Shown piece after piece: positions 38,150 through 47,894 of a stretch of DNA of 64,000 nucleotides (positions are counted from its first letter, which is position 1; every line of letters starts with the position of its first letter). A model generated the notes under the pieces. It saw nothing but the letters and a program-made list of their open reading frames with translations. It did no database searches and had not been told where the DNA came from. Source of the DNA: Micromonospora chokoriensis (GTDB lineage Bacteria; Actinomycetota; Actinomycetes; Mycobacteriales; Micromonosporaceae); contig NZ_JOAN01000006.1 of assembly GCF_000718555.1 (NCBI RefSeq), positions 1-64,000 of the forward strand. The letters run 5' to 3'. The position numbers and the translations under genes were made by a program.

Positions 38150-38796
38150 TGCTCTACGACTGCCGGTCGCCCGCCGATCGGGACCGCGGCATCGCTGCGG
38201 CAATCGAGGCGATCAAGAACGGCGAGCTGGTCGTTCTCCCGACGGACACCGTGTATGGAATCGGCGCGGACGCGTTCACCCCGTACGCGGTGAAGGCGCT
38301 GCTGGACGCCAAGGGCCGGGGTCGGCAGATGCCGCCGCCGGTGCTGATCGGCTCGCGGCACACCCTGGACGGGTTGGTCTTCTCGCTGCCCACGGCCGCA
38401 CGGGACCTCGTGGAGGCGTTCTGGCCGGGTGCGCTGACGATCGTGGTCGAGCACTCGCCGAGCCTGCAATGGGACCTGGGCGACAAGACGGGCACGGTGG
38501 CGGTGCGGATGCCGCTGCACCCGGTGGCGTTGGAGGTGCTGCGCGAGACCGGCCCGATGGCGGTCTCGTCGGCCAACAAGACCGGCCAGCCGGCTGCGGT
38601 CACCGCCGAGGAGGCGCGTGACCAGCTCAGCTACTCCGTGCGGGCCTATCTGGAGGCCGGGCCCTGCCCGGACCCGGTGCCCAGCACGATCGTGGATCTG
38701 ACCGGTGAGGTGCCGCAGCTGCTGCGGGCCGGGGCGATCCCACTGGAGAAGCTGCGCGACGTGGTTCCGGATCTCGTCGACGGTCGGGCGGTCTGA
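38149..38796 (+). CDS. L-threonylcarbamoyladenylate synthase (Sua5/TsaC type)
   Basis: 215 residues from ATG 38149, which shares one base with the prmC stop (TGATG); GTG 38146 is an alternative. It makes threonylcarbamoyl-AMP from threonine, bicarbonate and ATP, the first step of t6A tRNA modification. The conserved N-terminal LPTDTVYGIGADAF and the later VAVRMPLHPVALEVL and PMAVSSANKTGQPA match the YrdC fold. The order prmC-then-TsaC is common in actinobacteria. Confidence 0.92.
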   Translation: MLYDCRSPADRDRGIAAAIEAIKNGELVVLPTDTVYGIGADAFTPYAVKALLDAKGRGRQMPPPVLIGSRHTLDGLVFSLPTAARDLVEAFWPGALTIVVEHSPSLQWDLGDKTGTVAVRMPLHPVALEVLRETGPMAVSSANKTGQPAAVTAEEARDQLSYSVRAYLEAGPCPDPVPSTIVDLTGEVPQLLRAGAIPLEKLRDVVPDLVDGRAV

Positions 38797-39408
38797 GTGC
38801 CCCCGTTCACGGTTCTGCACGTCTGCATGGGCAACATCTGCCGCTCGCCGATGGCGGAGCGGCTGCTCGCCCTCGCGGTGCGGGAGCGGCTGACCCGGCG
38901 TGCGCAGGACCCGGCCCAGGCCGAGGAGTTGGTGCACAGTCACAGCGCCGGCACGGGTGGCTGGCACGCGGGCGAGGAGATGAACCCGCCGGCGGCGCGG
39001 CAGGTCACCGGCCGTGGTGGTGACGTGGAGGGGTTCGCGGCGCGCAAGCTGCGCTCAGACCACATCGACGCCGCCGACCTGGTTCTGACCGCCACCGCCG
39101 ACCAGCAGGAGTACGTGGTGGCGCTCCGTCCGGACGCGGCGGCCCGCACGTTCGTGCTGGGTGAGTTCGGCCGGCTGCTGGCCGCGGTGGATGCCGCCGC
39201 GTTGCCGGCGGACGACGCGACCCCGGAGGCCGTGTACGCCCGGGGTGTGGCCCTGGTGGCGGCGGCTCACGACGCGCGGCTGGGCGCTTCGGCGCTGTCC
39301 ACCGATGATCTGGACGACCCGTGGGGTCGCGGCGACCAGTGCTTCAGCCGGGTTGCTGACGAGATCGAGGAGACGGTCCACCCGCTGGCCGGCGCGCTGC
39401 TGCCCTGA
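38797..39408 (+). CDS. Low-molecular-weight protein tyrosine phosphatase
   Basis: 203 residues from a GTG directly after the previous stop. The phosphate loop is CMGNICRS at the N-terminus (nucleophile C10, R16) and the general-acid loop is DDPWGRG near residue 173. It is longer than the usual 150-160 residues, mainly by an insertion between the P-loop and the DPW loop. It would dephosphorylate tyrosine or arginine residues; in Gram-positives the partners are often cell-wall or polysaccharide kinases. The target is unknown. Confidence 0.9.
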   Translation: MPPFTVLHVCMGNICRSPMAERLLALAVRERLTRRAQDPAQAEELVHSHSAGTGGWHAGEEMNPPAARQVTGRGGDVEGFAARKLRSDHIDAADLVLTATADQQEYVVALRPDAAARTFVLGEFGRLLAAVDAAALPADDATPEAVYARGVALVAAAHDARLGASALSTDDLDDPWGRGDQCFSRVADEIEETVHPLAGALLP

Positions 39409-39514
39409 GCGGGGTGCGAGTTTCCTCCGGGTTTGGGGAAAACCAGGGGCTAAAGGGGCGTTCCGGGTCATTCTGAACGGGTCCTAGCGTGACCGGCTCC
39501 TGCGGGGAGAGCTG

Positions 39515-41626
39515 ATGATCCGGGCCCAACTCGACAAACTGCTGACCGTGGTGATCGCCGGAGTGCTGGCCGGGTTGGTGCTGGCAGCAGCCGCCCTGCC
39601 CGCGGCCCTGGTCTTCGGGATCGGCTTCAGCGCCCTGTCGACGCCGTACTCGGAGCTGCCGAACACCCTCCGCACGCCGCCCACCGCGCAGCGCTCCAAC
39701 CTCTACGCCAACGATGGCACCACCCTGATCACCTCCTTCTACCAGGAGGACCGGGTGGACGTGCCGCTGCACGAGGTGGCCCCGGTGATGCGCCGAGCGA
39801 TCGTGGCCGCCGAGGACGTCCGGTTCTACCAGCACAGCGGGGTCGACCTGCGAGGCGTGGTGCGCGCGTTCACCGTCAACAAGCGCGACGGCCAGACCCG
39901 GCAGGGCGCCTCCACGCTGACCATGCAGTACGTCCGTAACGTGCTCAGCAACGACCCTCGGTTGACCGAGGCGCAGCGGGACGCCGCCACCGAACTCACC
40001 ACCGTCCGCAAGCTCCAGGAGATGCGGTACGCGCTCGCGTTGGAGCGGGAGCTGGACAAGGACGAGATCCTGACCCGCTACCTCAACATCGCCTACTTCG
40101 GCGCCGGGGCCTACGGCATCGCGGCGGCCAGCAAGCGGTACTTCTCCCGCTCTCCGGCCGAGTTGACCCTGGCCCAGGCGGCGTTGCTGGCCGGCCTGGT
40201 GCGCTCGCCGGACAGCGACGACCCGATCAACGGCGACGCCGACAGCGCGGTGGCCCGGCGCTCGTACGTGTTGGAGCGGTTGGTGGAGTCGGGGCAGGTG
40301 CCGGCGGACGCGGCGGCGGCGGCGCGCGCCGAACCACTGCAGCTGCGGCCCAGCGCGACCCCGAACGACTGCACCGGCGTCCCCGAGGCGCAGAACGACT
40401 GGGGCTTCTTCTGCGACTGGTTCACCCGCTGGTGGAGCAGCCAGTCCGCGTTCGGAGCGACCGCCGACGAGCGGCAGCGCGCGCTTCGCCGGGGCGGGTT
40501 CTCCATCGTGTCGTCGCTGGACCCGGGGGTGCAGCGGGCCACCACCGAGCAGGTGCTGCGGATCTATCCGAAGACGACGGCCGAGGCGGTGCCGACCGCG
40601 GTTGTGCAACCGGGCACCGGGCGGGTGTTGGCGATGTCGGTGAACCGCGCCTACAGCGTGGCGGGCAACCCGGTCGGGCAGAAGAACCGCCCGAACACCG
40701 TCAACCAGTTGATCGCTGGCGGCGGCGCGATCGACGGGTACCAGGGCGGCTCGACGTTCAAGCTCTTCACCCTGCTGGCCGCGCTGGAATCCGGCCTGCC
40801 GCTGTCGACCGACTTCGTGGCGCCGACCCAACTGCTCACCCGCTTCCCGGTGACCGGGGAGGCGAGTTGCGACGGTCGCTGGTGCCCGGCGAACGCCAGC
40901 CCGTCGTCGATGGACGGCCCCCGCACCATGTGGAGCGCGTTCGGCCGCTCGGTGAACACGTACTTCGCCTGGCTCACCGAGAAGGTCGGCGCCGACCGGG
41001 TGGTGGAGATGGCCGAGCGGCTCGGCATCGTGCTGCGGGCCGACTCCGACGCCGAGCTGGCCCGCTACGGCGCGAAGGACTGGGGTCCGTTCACGCTGGG
41101 CGTGGCCGCGACCACCCCGTTGGACCTGGCCAGCGCGTACGCCACGGTGGCGGCCGAGGGCACCTGGTGCGCTCCGCTGCCGGTGGTCTCGATCACCGAC
41201 TCGGCCGGCCGGCCGGTCGACGCCGCCAAGCCGGACTGCCGGCAGGTGCTCGACGCCGATGTGGCGCGGGCGGCCACCGACGCGGCCCGCTGCCCGGTCG
41301 GCGACCAGTCGATGTACGGACGCTGCGACGGTGCCACCGCACCCGGGTTGCGGGCGAAGCTCGGCCGACCGGTGGCGGGCAAGACCGGCAGTTCGGAACG
41401 GTACGAGACGGAGACTGTGGTGGCGTTCACGCCGCAGCTCGCGGTCGCCTCGATGGCCGCGAACCCGGACGACCCCCGGGACGCGGTCGGTCAGGCGGTG
41501 CAGGCCCAGATGGTGAACGCGGTCGGTGAGGTGCTCGCCTTCGCTCTGCGCGACCAACCGGTCCGCGACTTCGTCCCGCCAAGCGAACGAACCGCCTTCC
41601 AAACCCAACCCCAAGCCGGCAACTAA
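39515..41626 (+). CDS. Bifunctional penicillin-binding protein (class A)
   Basis: 703 residues. One N-terminal membrane segment (about residues 9-36) is followed by a GT51 transglycosylase domain with AAEDVRFYQHSG (catalytic Glu near 100) and QGASTLTMQYVRN, and a transpeptidase domain with STFK (S413, K416), SVN and KTGSS (K623). It polymerises and crosslinks peptidoglycan outside the membrane. Several Cys pairs in the transpeptidase part (for example CDGRWC) could form disulfides. The 106-base upstream gap shows no gene. Confidence 0.93.
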   Translation: MIRAQLDKLLTVVIAGVLAGLVLAAAALPAALVFGIGFSALSTPYSELPNTLRTPPTAQRSNLYANDGTTLITSFYQEDRVDVPLHEVAPVMRRAIVAAEDVRFYQHSGVDLRGVVRAFTVNKRDGQTRQGASTLTMQYVRNVLSNDPRLTEAQRDAATELTTVRKLQEMRYALALERELDKDEILTRYLNIAYFGAGAYGIAAASKRYFSRSPAELTLAQAALLAGLVRSPDSDDPINGDADSAVARRSYVLERLVESGQVPADAAAAARAEPLQLRPSATPNDCTGVPEAQNDWGFFCDWFTRWWSSQSAFGATADERQRALRRGGFSIVSSLDPGVQRATTEQVLRIYPKTTAEAVPTAVVQPGTGRVLAMSVNRAYSVAGNPVGQKNRPNTVNQLIAGGGAIDGYQGGSTFKLFTLLAALESGLPLSTDFVAPTQLLTRFPVTGEASCDGRWCPANASPSSMDGPRTMWSAFGRSVNTYFAWLTEKVGADRVVEMAERLGIVLRADSDAELARYGAKDWGPFTLGVAATTPLDLASAYATVAAEGTWCAPLPVVSITDSAGRPVDAAKPDCRQVLDADVARAATDAARCPVGDQSMYGRCDGATAPGLRAKLGRPVAGKTGSSERYETETVVAFTPQLAVASMAANPDDPRDAVGQAVQAQMVNAVGEVLAFALRDQPVRDFVPPSERTAFQTQPQAGN

Positions 41627-41636
41627 CCCAATGCGG

Positions 41637-43097
41637 TCAGCGGGTCTGTTCGGCGTTGCGGGCTATGTTGCGGGCCATTCCGCCGAAGACCATCGCGTGG
41701 AACGGGGCCACCGACTTCCAGTAGGCGTGCCCTGGCAGGCCGCGCGGCAGGAAGACGGCGCGTTGCTGGTAGCGGCTGCGGCCGTCGTCGGCCGGGAGTA
41801 CCCGCATCTCCAGCCAGGCCCGGCCGGGTAGCCGCATCTCGGCGCGCAGCCGCAGCAACTCACCGGGGATGATCTCCTCGACCCGCCAGAAGTCCAGCGC
41901 CTCACCCACCTGGAGGCGGTGCGGGTCGCGTCGACCCCGCCGGAGTCCGACCCCGCCGACGAGCCGGTCCAGCCAGCCGCGGATCGACCAGGCCAGCGGG
42001 AACGAGTACCAGCCGTGTTCGCCGCCGACGCCCTCAACGACCCGCCAGAGTGCCGCTTGTGGTGCGTCCACCGCCCGTTCCCGAACGTCGGTGTAGGCGG
42101 TGCCACCCGACCACACCGGGTCGGTGGGCAGCGGTTCGGCCGGCGCGTCCGGGCCACTCGCGTTCGACCAGCGGGTCTCCACCTGGGCGTCGCGCACCTT
42201 GGCCAGCGCCAGCGCCACCGCTTCGTCGAAGCCGGTCAGCCCGCCCGGCGGGTCGGGTACGTAGCGGGCGATGTCGTGTTCGTCCGCGACCGCCTCCTGG
42301 ATCAGGCTCTCCACTAGCGGGCGGGCGATGGCGTTCGGCACCGGGGTGATCAGACCGACCCAGTGCGAGGAGAGCGACGGGGTGAGCGCCCGGACCGGCA
42401 CGATGATCCGTCGGCGCAGCCCGGCCACCCGGGCGTAGCGCTGCATCATCTCGCGGAACGTGAGCACGTCCGGCCCGCCGATGTCGAAGCCCCGGTTGAC
42501 CTCCGCCGGCAGTGCGGTGCAGCCGACCAGGTAGTTCAGCACGTCGCGGACCGCGATCGGCTGGATCCGGTTGCGCACCCAGCGCGGCGTGATCATGGCG
42601 GGCAGTCGCTCGGTCAGGTACCGCAGCATCTCGAACGACGCCGAACCGGAGCCGATGATCACCGCGGCCCGGAGCACCGCCGTGGGCACCCCGCTGGCCA
42701 GCAGGATCCGGCCCACCTCGGCCCGGGAGCGCAGGTGCGGCGAGGGGACGGCGTCGGTCGCCGGGAGTGGCCCGCCCAGGTAGACGATCCGGCGTACGCC
42801 GGCCGCGTGCGCCGCCGCCGCGAAGTTTGTCGCCGCCGCCCGGTCGACCTGCTCGAAGTCGGCCCGGCCGAGCGAGTGCACCAGGAAGTACGCCACGTCC
42901 ACGTCGGCGAACGCGGCGGGCAGCGTCTCCGGCCGGCTCAGGTCCCCCTCGACGATCTCAGCCGCCGAGGCCCAGGGCACGTCCCGCAGCCGCACGGCCT
43001 TGCGGGCGAGGCAGCGCACGGTGTGCCCATCGGCGAGCAGCAGCGGCGTCAGCCGCCCGCCGATGTAGCCGGTCGCTCCGGTGACGAGGCATCTCAC
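41637..43097 (-). CDS. SDR-type NAD(P)-binding protein with C-terminal DUF2867 domain
   Basis: 486 residues. The N-terminal Rossmann fold has [11 protein letters not shown] (cofactor loop) and an atypical short-chain dehydrogenase core that resembles NmrA-type enzymes. From about residue 320 a DUF2867 domain follows, with [20 protein letters not shown] and [23 protein letters not shown] lies before the ATG. It is convergent with the PBP gene and divergent from glyA (36 bases apart). The substrate is unknown. Confidence 0.85.
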   Translation of the reverse strand: MRCLVTGATGYIGGRLTPLLLADGHTVRCLARKAVRLRDVPWASAAEIVEGDLSRPETLPAAFADVDVAYFLVHSLGRADFEQVDRAAATNFAAAAHAAGVRRIVYLGGPLPATDAVPSPHLRSRAEVGRILLASGVPTAVLRAAVIIGSGSASFEMLRYLTERLPAMITPRWVRNRIQPIAVRDVLNYLVGCTALPAEVNRGFDIGGPDVLTFREMMQRYARVAGLRRRIIVPVRALTPSLSSHWVGLITPVPNAIARPLVESLIQEAVADEHDIARYVPDPPGGLTGFDEAVALALAKVRDAQVETRWSNASGPDAPAEPLPTDPVWSGGTAYTDVRERAVDAPQAALWRVVEGVGGEHGWYSFPLAWSIRGWLDRLVGGVGLRRGRRDPHRLQVGEALDFWRVEEIIPGELLRLRAEMRLPGRAWLEMRVLPADDGRSRYQQRAVFLPRGLPGHAYWKSVAPFHAMVFGGMARNIARNAEQTR

Positions 43098-43132
43098 GAC
43101 TCCCAGTGTGCGGCCGCCTAGACTCGTTCGCT

Positions 43133-44422
43133 GTGGAGACCGAGACGAGCACCTTCTGGGGGCCGGATTTCGCGCAGCTCAGGGCCACCGATCCGGAGAT
43201 CGCCGGGGTGGTCCTCGGCGAGCTGGACCGGTTGCGCGGTGGCCTGCAGCTCATCGCCAGCGAGAACCTGACCTCGCCGGCCGTGCTGGCGGCGCTCGGT
43301 TCGACGCTTACCAACAAGTACGCCGAGGGTTACCCGGGGCGGCGCTACTACGGTGGGTGCGCCGAGGTGGACCGGGCTGAGGAGATCGGCATCGCCCGGG
43401 CCAAGGAGCTCTTCGGGGCCGAGCACGCCAACCTCCAGCCGCACTCCGGGGCGAGCGCCAACCTGGCCGCGTACGCCGCGCTTGTGCAGCCGGGGGACAC
43501 GGTGCTGGCGATGGACCTGCCGCACGGCGGGCACCTCACCCACGGCAGCCGGGTGAACTTCTCCGGCAAGTGGTTCCACCCGGTCGGCTACCCGGTGCGG
43601 CCGGACACCGAGCAGATCGACTACGACGAGGTACGCGACCTGGCCCGGGCGCACCGGCCCAAGCTGATCATCTGTGGTGCCACCGCGTACTCGCGCCTGA
43701 TCGACTTCGCCCGGTTCCGGGAGATCGCCGACGAGGTCGGCGCGTACCTGATGGTGGACGCGGCGCACTTCATCGGCCTGGTCGCCGGCCGGGCGATCCC
43801 GTCCCCGGTGCCGTACGCCGACGTCGTCTGCGCCACCACCCACAAGGTGCTGCGCGGCCCGCGTGGCGGCATGATCCTGTGCCGCGAGTCGTTGGCCCAG
43901 CGGATCGACAAGGCGGTCTTCCCGTTCACCCAGGGCGGCCCGCTGATGCACGCGGTCGCGGCCAAGGCGGTCGCGCTGCGCGAGGCCGCCCAGCCGGAGT
44001 TCCAGACGTACGCCCGGCAGGTGGTCAGCAACGCCCAGGCGCTCGCCGCCGGGCTGGCCGACGAGGGGATGCGCCCGGTCTCCGGTGGCACCGACACCCA
44101 CCTCGCCCTGATCGACCTGCGGGAGCTGGGGGTGACCGGCACCGAGGCCGAGCGACGCTGCGACGCCGCGTCGATCACCCTGAACAAGAACGCCATCCCG
44201 TACGACCCGCAGCCCCCGATGGTGGCCTCCGGCATCCGGGTGGGCACCCCGAGCGTCACCACGCAGGGGATGCGGGAGGGGGAGATGCGGCAGGTGGCGA
44301 CCCTGATCGCCCGTGCGGTGCGCACCGATCCCGGCGCACCGGGCGGTGCTGACGAGCTGACCCGGCTCGGCGCCGAGGTGGCTGAGTTGGTCGCGACGTT
44401 TCCGGCGTACCCCCGTGGCTGA
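43133..44422 (+). CDS. glyA: Serine hydroxymethyltransferase
   Basis: 429 residues from GTG 43133. It interconverts serine and glycine with tetrahydrofolate. The PLP lysine is in [12 protein letters not shown] (K238), and [17 protein letters not shown] and the substrate region [15 protein letters not shown] are present. A TAGACT box lies 8 bases before the GTG, so the transcript is probably leaderless. The next gene overlaps its end by 8 bases. Confidence 0.95.
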   Translation: METETSTFWGPDFAQLRATDPEIAGVVLGELDRLRGGLQLIASENLTSPAVLAALGSTLTNKYAEGYPGRRYYGGCAEVDRAEEIGIARAKELFGAEHANLQPHSGASANLAAYAALVQPGDTVLAMDLPHGGHLTHGSRVNFSGKWFHPVGYPVRPDTEQIDYDEVRDLARAHRPKLIICGATAYSRLIDFARFREIADEVGAYLMVDAAHFIGLVAGRAIPSPVPYADVVCATTHKVLRGPRGGMILCRESLAQRIDKAVFPFTQGGPLMHAVAAKAVALREAAQPEFQTYARQVVSNAQALAAGLADEGMRPVSGGTDTHLALIDLRELGVTGTEAERRCDAASITLNKNAIPYDPQPPMVASGIRVGTPSVTTQGMREGEMRQVATLIARAVRTDPGAPGGADELTRLGAEVAELVATFPAYPRG

Positions 44423-44840
44423 GCCCGGGGTGGTCGAGCCGGACACCGACCGACGGTGGCGGCTGCGGCACCTGCCGGTGCTGCTGGGCGCCTCGGCGGC
44501 CCTCGCCGCGGTCGCCGCGGTGGTGGGCGGGGTGACCGGTGGCGCGACGGCCGCGCTCGGCGCGGCGGCCGGCGTGGGTGTCACGGTGCTCAGCTACACG
44601 CTGACCACGGTGGTGCTGGCCCGGGCCGACCAGGTCAACCCGCAGTTGCTGCTGCCGCTCGGCCTGGGTTTGTACGTGTTGAAGTTCAGCCTGCTGGGTG
44701 CTGTGCTGGTGGCGGTGGCGTCGACCGGCTGGGACGGGTTGGTCCCGCTCTGCCTCGGCATCGTCTCCGGGGTGGCAGTGTGGACGGCGGTGCACATCTG
44801 GTGGCTGACCACGGTGCACGCCCGTCGGGCGCAGCGCTGA
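44415..44840 (+). CDS. Four-helix membrane protein at head of atp cluster (AtpI-like)
   Basis: 141 residues from GTG 44415, overlapping the end of glyA by 8 bases. It has four hydrophobic segments: the first two form an Ala/Gly-rich pair ([20 protein letters not shown]), the last two lie around [18 protein letters not shown] and [15 protein letters not shown]. Size, membrane layout and place before the ATP synthase genes match AtpI/UncI, a helper of c-ring assembly or Mg transport. The sequence resemblance is weak, so the name is a position-based call. Confidence 0.6.
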   Translation: MAEPGVVEPDTDRRWRLRHLPVLLGASAALAAVAAVVGGVTGGATAALGAAAGVGVTVLSYTLTTVVLARADQVNPQLLLPLGLGLYVLKFSLLGAVLVAVASTGWDGLVPLCLGIVSGVAVWTAVHIWWLTTVHARRAQR

Positions 44841-45021
44841 CCTGGCGGTCGTCCCACCTTTCGGACGCGCGGCAATGTGTCGGGCTCCGGTCATTTTCCG
44901 ACGGGCGGAAGGGGAGTAGCGTGCCCACAGACGACGGCGCCCACGAGAAGCCCACACAACGATGGTTGTGCGGGGGGTGAGGCACAGCCTCGTCTTCCCG
45001 GCTGATATCGTTCGCCCCGTC

Positions 45022-45258
45022 ATGGCTGGTGACCAAACCCCCCGTCCAGCCGGCGAACCAGACGACATCCCGTCCGGCGCCGGCCAGGGTTGGACCGCGC
45101 TCAGCTACCTCATCGGAGGCATGCTCGTGTGGGGTTTCATCGGTTGGCTTGTTGACCAGTGGCTCGACACCGGCGGCGTCGCCACCGGGATCGGCGTCGT
45201 GCTCGGTATGGCCGGGGGAATCATCCTCGTCGTCCGCCGGCTCGGCACGCCTACTTAG
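45022..45258 (+). CDS. AtpZ/AtpI family protein
   Basis: 78 residues from ATG 45022. Two membrane segments (LSYLIGGMLVWGFIGWLVDQWL and IGVVLGMAGGIILVVRR) separated by DTGG match the short AtpZ family found just before atpB. It is thought to help ATP synthase assembly or magnesium entry. It directly precedes atpB with a 11-base gap. Confidence 0.85.
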   Translation: MAGDQTPRPAGEPDDIPSGAGQGWTALSYLIGGMLVWGFIGWLVDQWLDTGGVATGIGVVLGMAGGIILVVRRLGTPT

Positions 45259-45269
45259 GAAGGGACGCG

Positions 45270-46067
45270 GTGTTCGGACAGGCGAACGTTCTGGCAGCGG
45301 GCCAGGCGGGATTCCCACCCACGGTGGACGACTTCTACCTGCCCAGCATCCTGCCCTGGGGCGCGGAGAACTCGTACTGGTTCACCAAGATCACGGCGAT
45401 GGTCTGGATCGCCGTCGGCGTCCTGATCATCTTCTTCCTGGCGAGCTACCGGAACCCGCAGTTGGTGCCGACCAAGAAGCAGTGGTTCGCCGAGTCGATC
45501 TACGGCTTTGTGCGTAACAACATCGCGGTCGACATGATCGGGCACGCGGGTGTGCGGTTCGCCCCCTACTTCACGACGCTCTTCTGCTTCGTGCTGTTGA
45601 CGAACGCGTTCGCGATCATCCCGTTCTTCCAGATCTCGCCGAACTCGCACATCGCCTTCCCGGCGATCCTCGCGATCATCAGCTACGTGCTGTTCAACTA
45701 CATCGGCATCAAGAAGCACGGCTTCGTCAAATACTTCAAGAACTCGCTGATTCCGCCGGCACCCTGGTACATCCTGCCGCTGCTGATTCCGATCGAGCTC
45801 TTCTCGACCTTCATCGTCCGGCCGTTCTCGCTCGCGGTTCGTCTCTTCGCGAACATGTTCGCCGGTCACATGCTCCTGCTGGTCTTCACGCTCGGCGGCT
45901 TCGCGATGCTGAGCGCCAACGCCTGGCTGGCTCCGGTCTCGGTGCTCTCCTGGGTGATGACCATCGCGCTCACCTTCCTCGAGTTCCTGGTGATCTGCCT
46001 GCAGGCATACGTCTTCACCGTCCTCACCGCCAGCTACGTGCAGGGCGCGCTCGCCGACGAGCACTGA
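45270..46067 (+). CDS. atpB: ATP synthase subunit a
   Basis: 265 residues from GTG 45270, with AGGAAGGGA upstream. It forms the proton half-channels of the Fo motor. The essential Arg is in RLFANMFAGHMLLLV (E. coli R210 equivalent), inside a helix near residue 192, and the QAYVFTVLTASYVQGAL segment near the C-terminus matches the E. coli Q252 region. Five to six membrane segments are seen. Confidence 0.95.
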   Translation: MFGQANVLAAGQAGFPPTVDDFYLPSILPWGAENSYWFTKITAMVWIAVGVLIIFFLASYRNPQLVPTKKQWFAESIYGFVRNNIAVDMIGHAGVRFAPYFTTLFCFVLLTNAFAIIPFFQISPNSHIAFPAILAIISYVLFNYIGIKKHGFVKYFKNSLIPPAPWYILPLLIPIELFSTFIVRPFSLAVRLFANMFAGHMLLLVFTLGGFAMLSANAWLAPVSVLSWVMTIALTFLEFLVICLQAYVFTVLTASYVQGALADEH

Positions 46068-46115
46068 TCCACCGCACCAACCGTTGTCGTCCCGCGTGAG
46101 AGTCACGCGTGATAA

Positions 46116-46367
<252 letters not shown>

Positions 46368-46393
46368 TTCCGCCCCTAGACCGGGAGGTAACC

Positions 46394-46933
46394 ATGTACT
46401 TCCTCGCCGCTGAGGGTGGTGAGTCCGCCCACAACCCGATCATCCCGCTCTGGCAGGAGATCGTGGTCGGGTCGGTGGCCTTCGCCGTGCTCTGCTTCGT
46501 GTTGATGAAGTTCGTCTTCCCCCGCATGGAGCAGACGTTCCAGGCTCGGGTCGACGCGATCGAGGGCGGCATCAAGCGCGCCGAGGCTGCTCAGGCCGAG
46601 GCGAACCAGCTGCTCGAGCAGTACCGTGCCCAGCTCGCTGAGGCCCGGACCGACGCCGCCAAGATCCGTGACGACGCGCGGGCCGACGCCGAGGGCATCC
46701 GTCAGGACATCCTCGCCAAGGCACGGGAAGAGTCCGACCGGGTGATCCAGGCCGGCAAGGACGCACTCGCCGCCGAGCGGGCCACCATCGTGCGCGAGCT
46801 GCGCACCGAGGTCGGCACGATCGCGGTGGACCTGGCGAGCAAGATCGTTGGCGAGTCGCTGGCCGACGAGGCGCGACGCAAGGGCACCGTCGACCGGTTC
46901 CTGAGCGGTCTCGAGAGCACGGGGGCCCGCTGA
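46394..46933 (+). CDS. atpF: ATP synthase subunit b
   Basis: 179 residues: one N-terminal membrane helix (IVVGSVAFAVLCFVLMKFVF) then a long charged coiled coil rich in Ala, Glu and Arg (EAAQAEANQLLEQYRAQLAEAR). It is the peripheral stalk that holds F1 against rotation. ATG 46394 is preceded by GGGAGG. Its stop shares one base with the next start (TGATG), so b and delta are coupled. Confidence 0.95.
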   Translation: MYFLAAEGGESAHNPIIPLWQEIVVGSVAFAVLCFVLMKFVFPRMEQTFQARVDAIEGGIKRAEAAQAEANQLLEQYRAQLAEARTDAAKIRDDARADAEGIRQDILAKAREESDRVIQAGKDALAAERATIVRELRTEVGTIAVDLASKIVGESLADEARRKGTVDRFLSGLESTGAR

Positions 46934-47754
46934 TGCAGGCCGCCAGCCGGGAGTCGTACAAGGTCGCGGCCGAGCGCCTCGACGCGTACGTCCGCGGCGC
47001 GGAGCCGTCGGCGGTGGCCTCCACCGCCGACGCCATCCTCTCCGTGGCGACCCTGCTGCGGCGTGAGCCGCGGCTGCGCCGGGCGCTGTCCGAGCCGGCT
47101 CGAAGCGGTGAGGATCGCGGTGCTCTGCTCGGCGACATGCTGGGTGGGCGGATCGGCGCGGACGCGCTCGACCTGCTCGTGGCGCTGGTCTCCGGCCGTT
47201 GGTCGGCACCGTCGGAGTTGCTCGACGGCGCCGAGCGCCTCGGCGTGGAGGCACTGCTGGCCAGCGCCGACAAGGCCGGCGAGCTGGGCGAGGTCGAGGA
47301 CGAGCTGTTCCGCTTCGGTCAGGTCGTGGCCGGTCAGTCGGCGCTGAGCAACACGCTCGCCGACCCGGTCGCCCCGGTCGAGCAGCGGGCCACGCTGGCC
47401 CGTGAGCTGCTCGCCGACAAGGCCCGCCCGGTCACCGTCCGCCTCGTCGAGGTCGCCCTCGGCGGGTTCGGGGGGCGCTCCTTCAGTGGTGCGCTCACCC
47501 GGCTGGTGGAGCTTGCCGCCGACCGGCGTGACCGACAGGTGGCATACGTGACCGTCGCGGCCCCGTTGAGTGACGAGGACGAGCGTCGGCTGGGTGCGAG
47601 CCTCACTGCGATATACGGTCGAGAGGTCTCCGTCAAGCAGACGGTCGACCCCGCCGTCCTGGGTGGCGTGAGCGTCCGGGTCGGCTCCGATCTGTACGAC
47701 GGCACGATCCTGCGCCGCCTCAACGAGACCCGCAACGCGCTCGCGAAGCGCTGA
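46933..47754 (+). CDS. atpH: ATP synthase subunit delta
   Basis: 273 residues, about 95 longer than E. coli delta, as usual in actinobacteria. The C-terminal part carries the family signature (DPAVLGGVSVRVGSDLYDGTILRRL). It links the b stalk to the alpha subunits. After it comes a 140-base gap with a short repeat before atpA. Confidence 0.94.
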   Translation: MQAASRESYKVAAERLDAYVRGAEPSAVASTADAILSVATLLRREPRLRRALSEPARSGEDRGALLGDMLGGRIGADALDLLVALVSGRWSAPSELLDGAERLGVEALLASADKAGELGEVEDELFRFGQVVAGQSALSNTLADPVAPVEQRATLARELLADKARPVTVRLVEVALGGFGGRSFSGALTRLVELAADRRDRQVAYVTVAAPLSDEDERRLGASLTAIYGREVSVKQTVDPAVLGGVSVRVGSDLYDGTILRRLNETRNALAKR

Positions 47755-47757
47755 AAC

Positions 47758-47818
47758 GGCTCCGCCGCCCAGCGACTTGAGTGGCTCCGCCGCCCAGTCG
47801 GGCGGCTCTGCCGCTCAA
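47758..47818. repeat. Short repeat between atpH and atpA
   Basis: GGCTCCGCCGCCCAG occurs at 47758-47772 and 47783-47797, and a divergent third copy (GGCTCTGCCGCTCAA) at 47804-47818. The rest of the 140-base gap holds only the atpA ribosome site. The repeat may be a local duplication or a dispersed element; its role is unknown. Confidence 0.75.
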
Positions 47819-47894
47819 CGCCCGGATTGACAGACGCCATTCGGACCGGTTGGTACTAGGTATCCCGGGCCCCTGAATTTTAAGGAAGCAGAGG

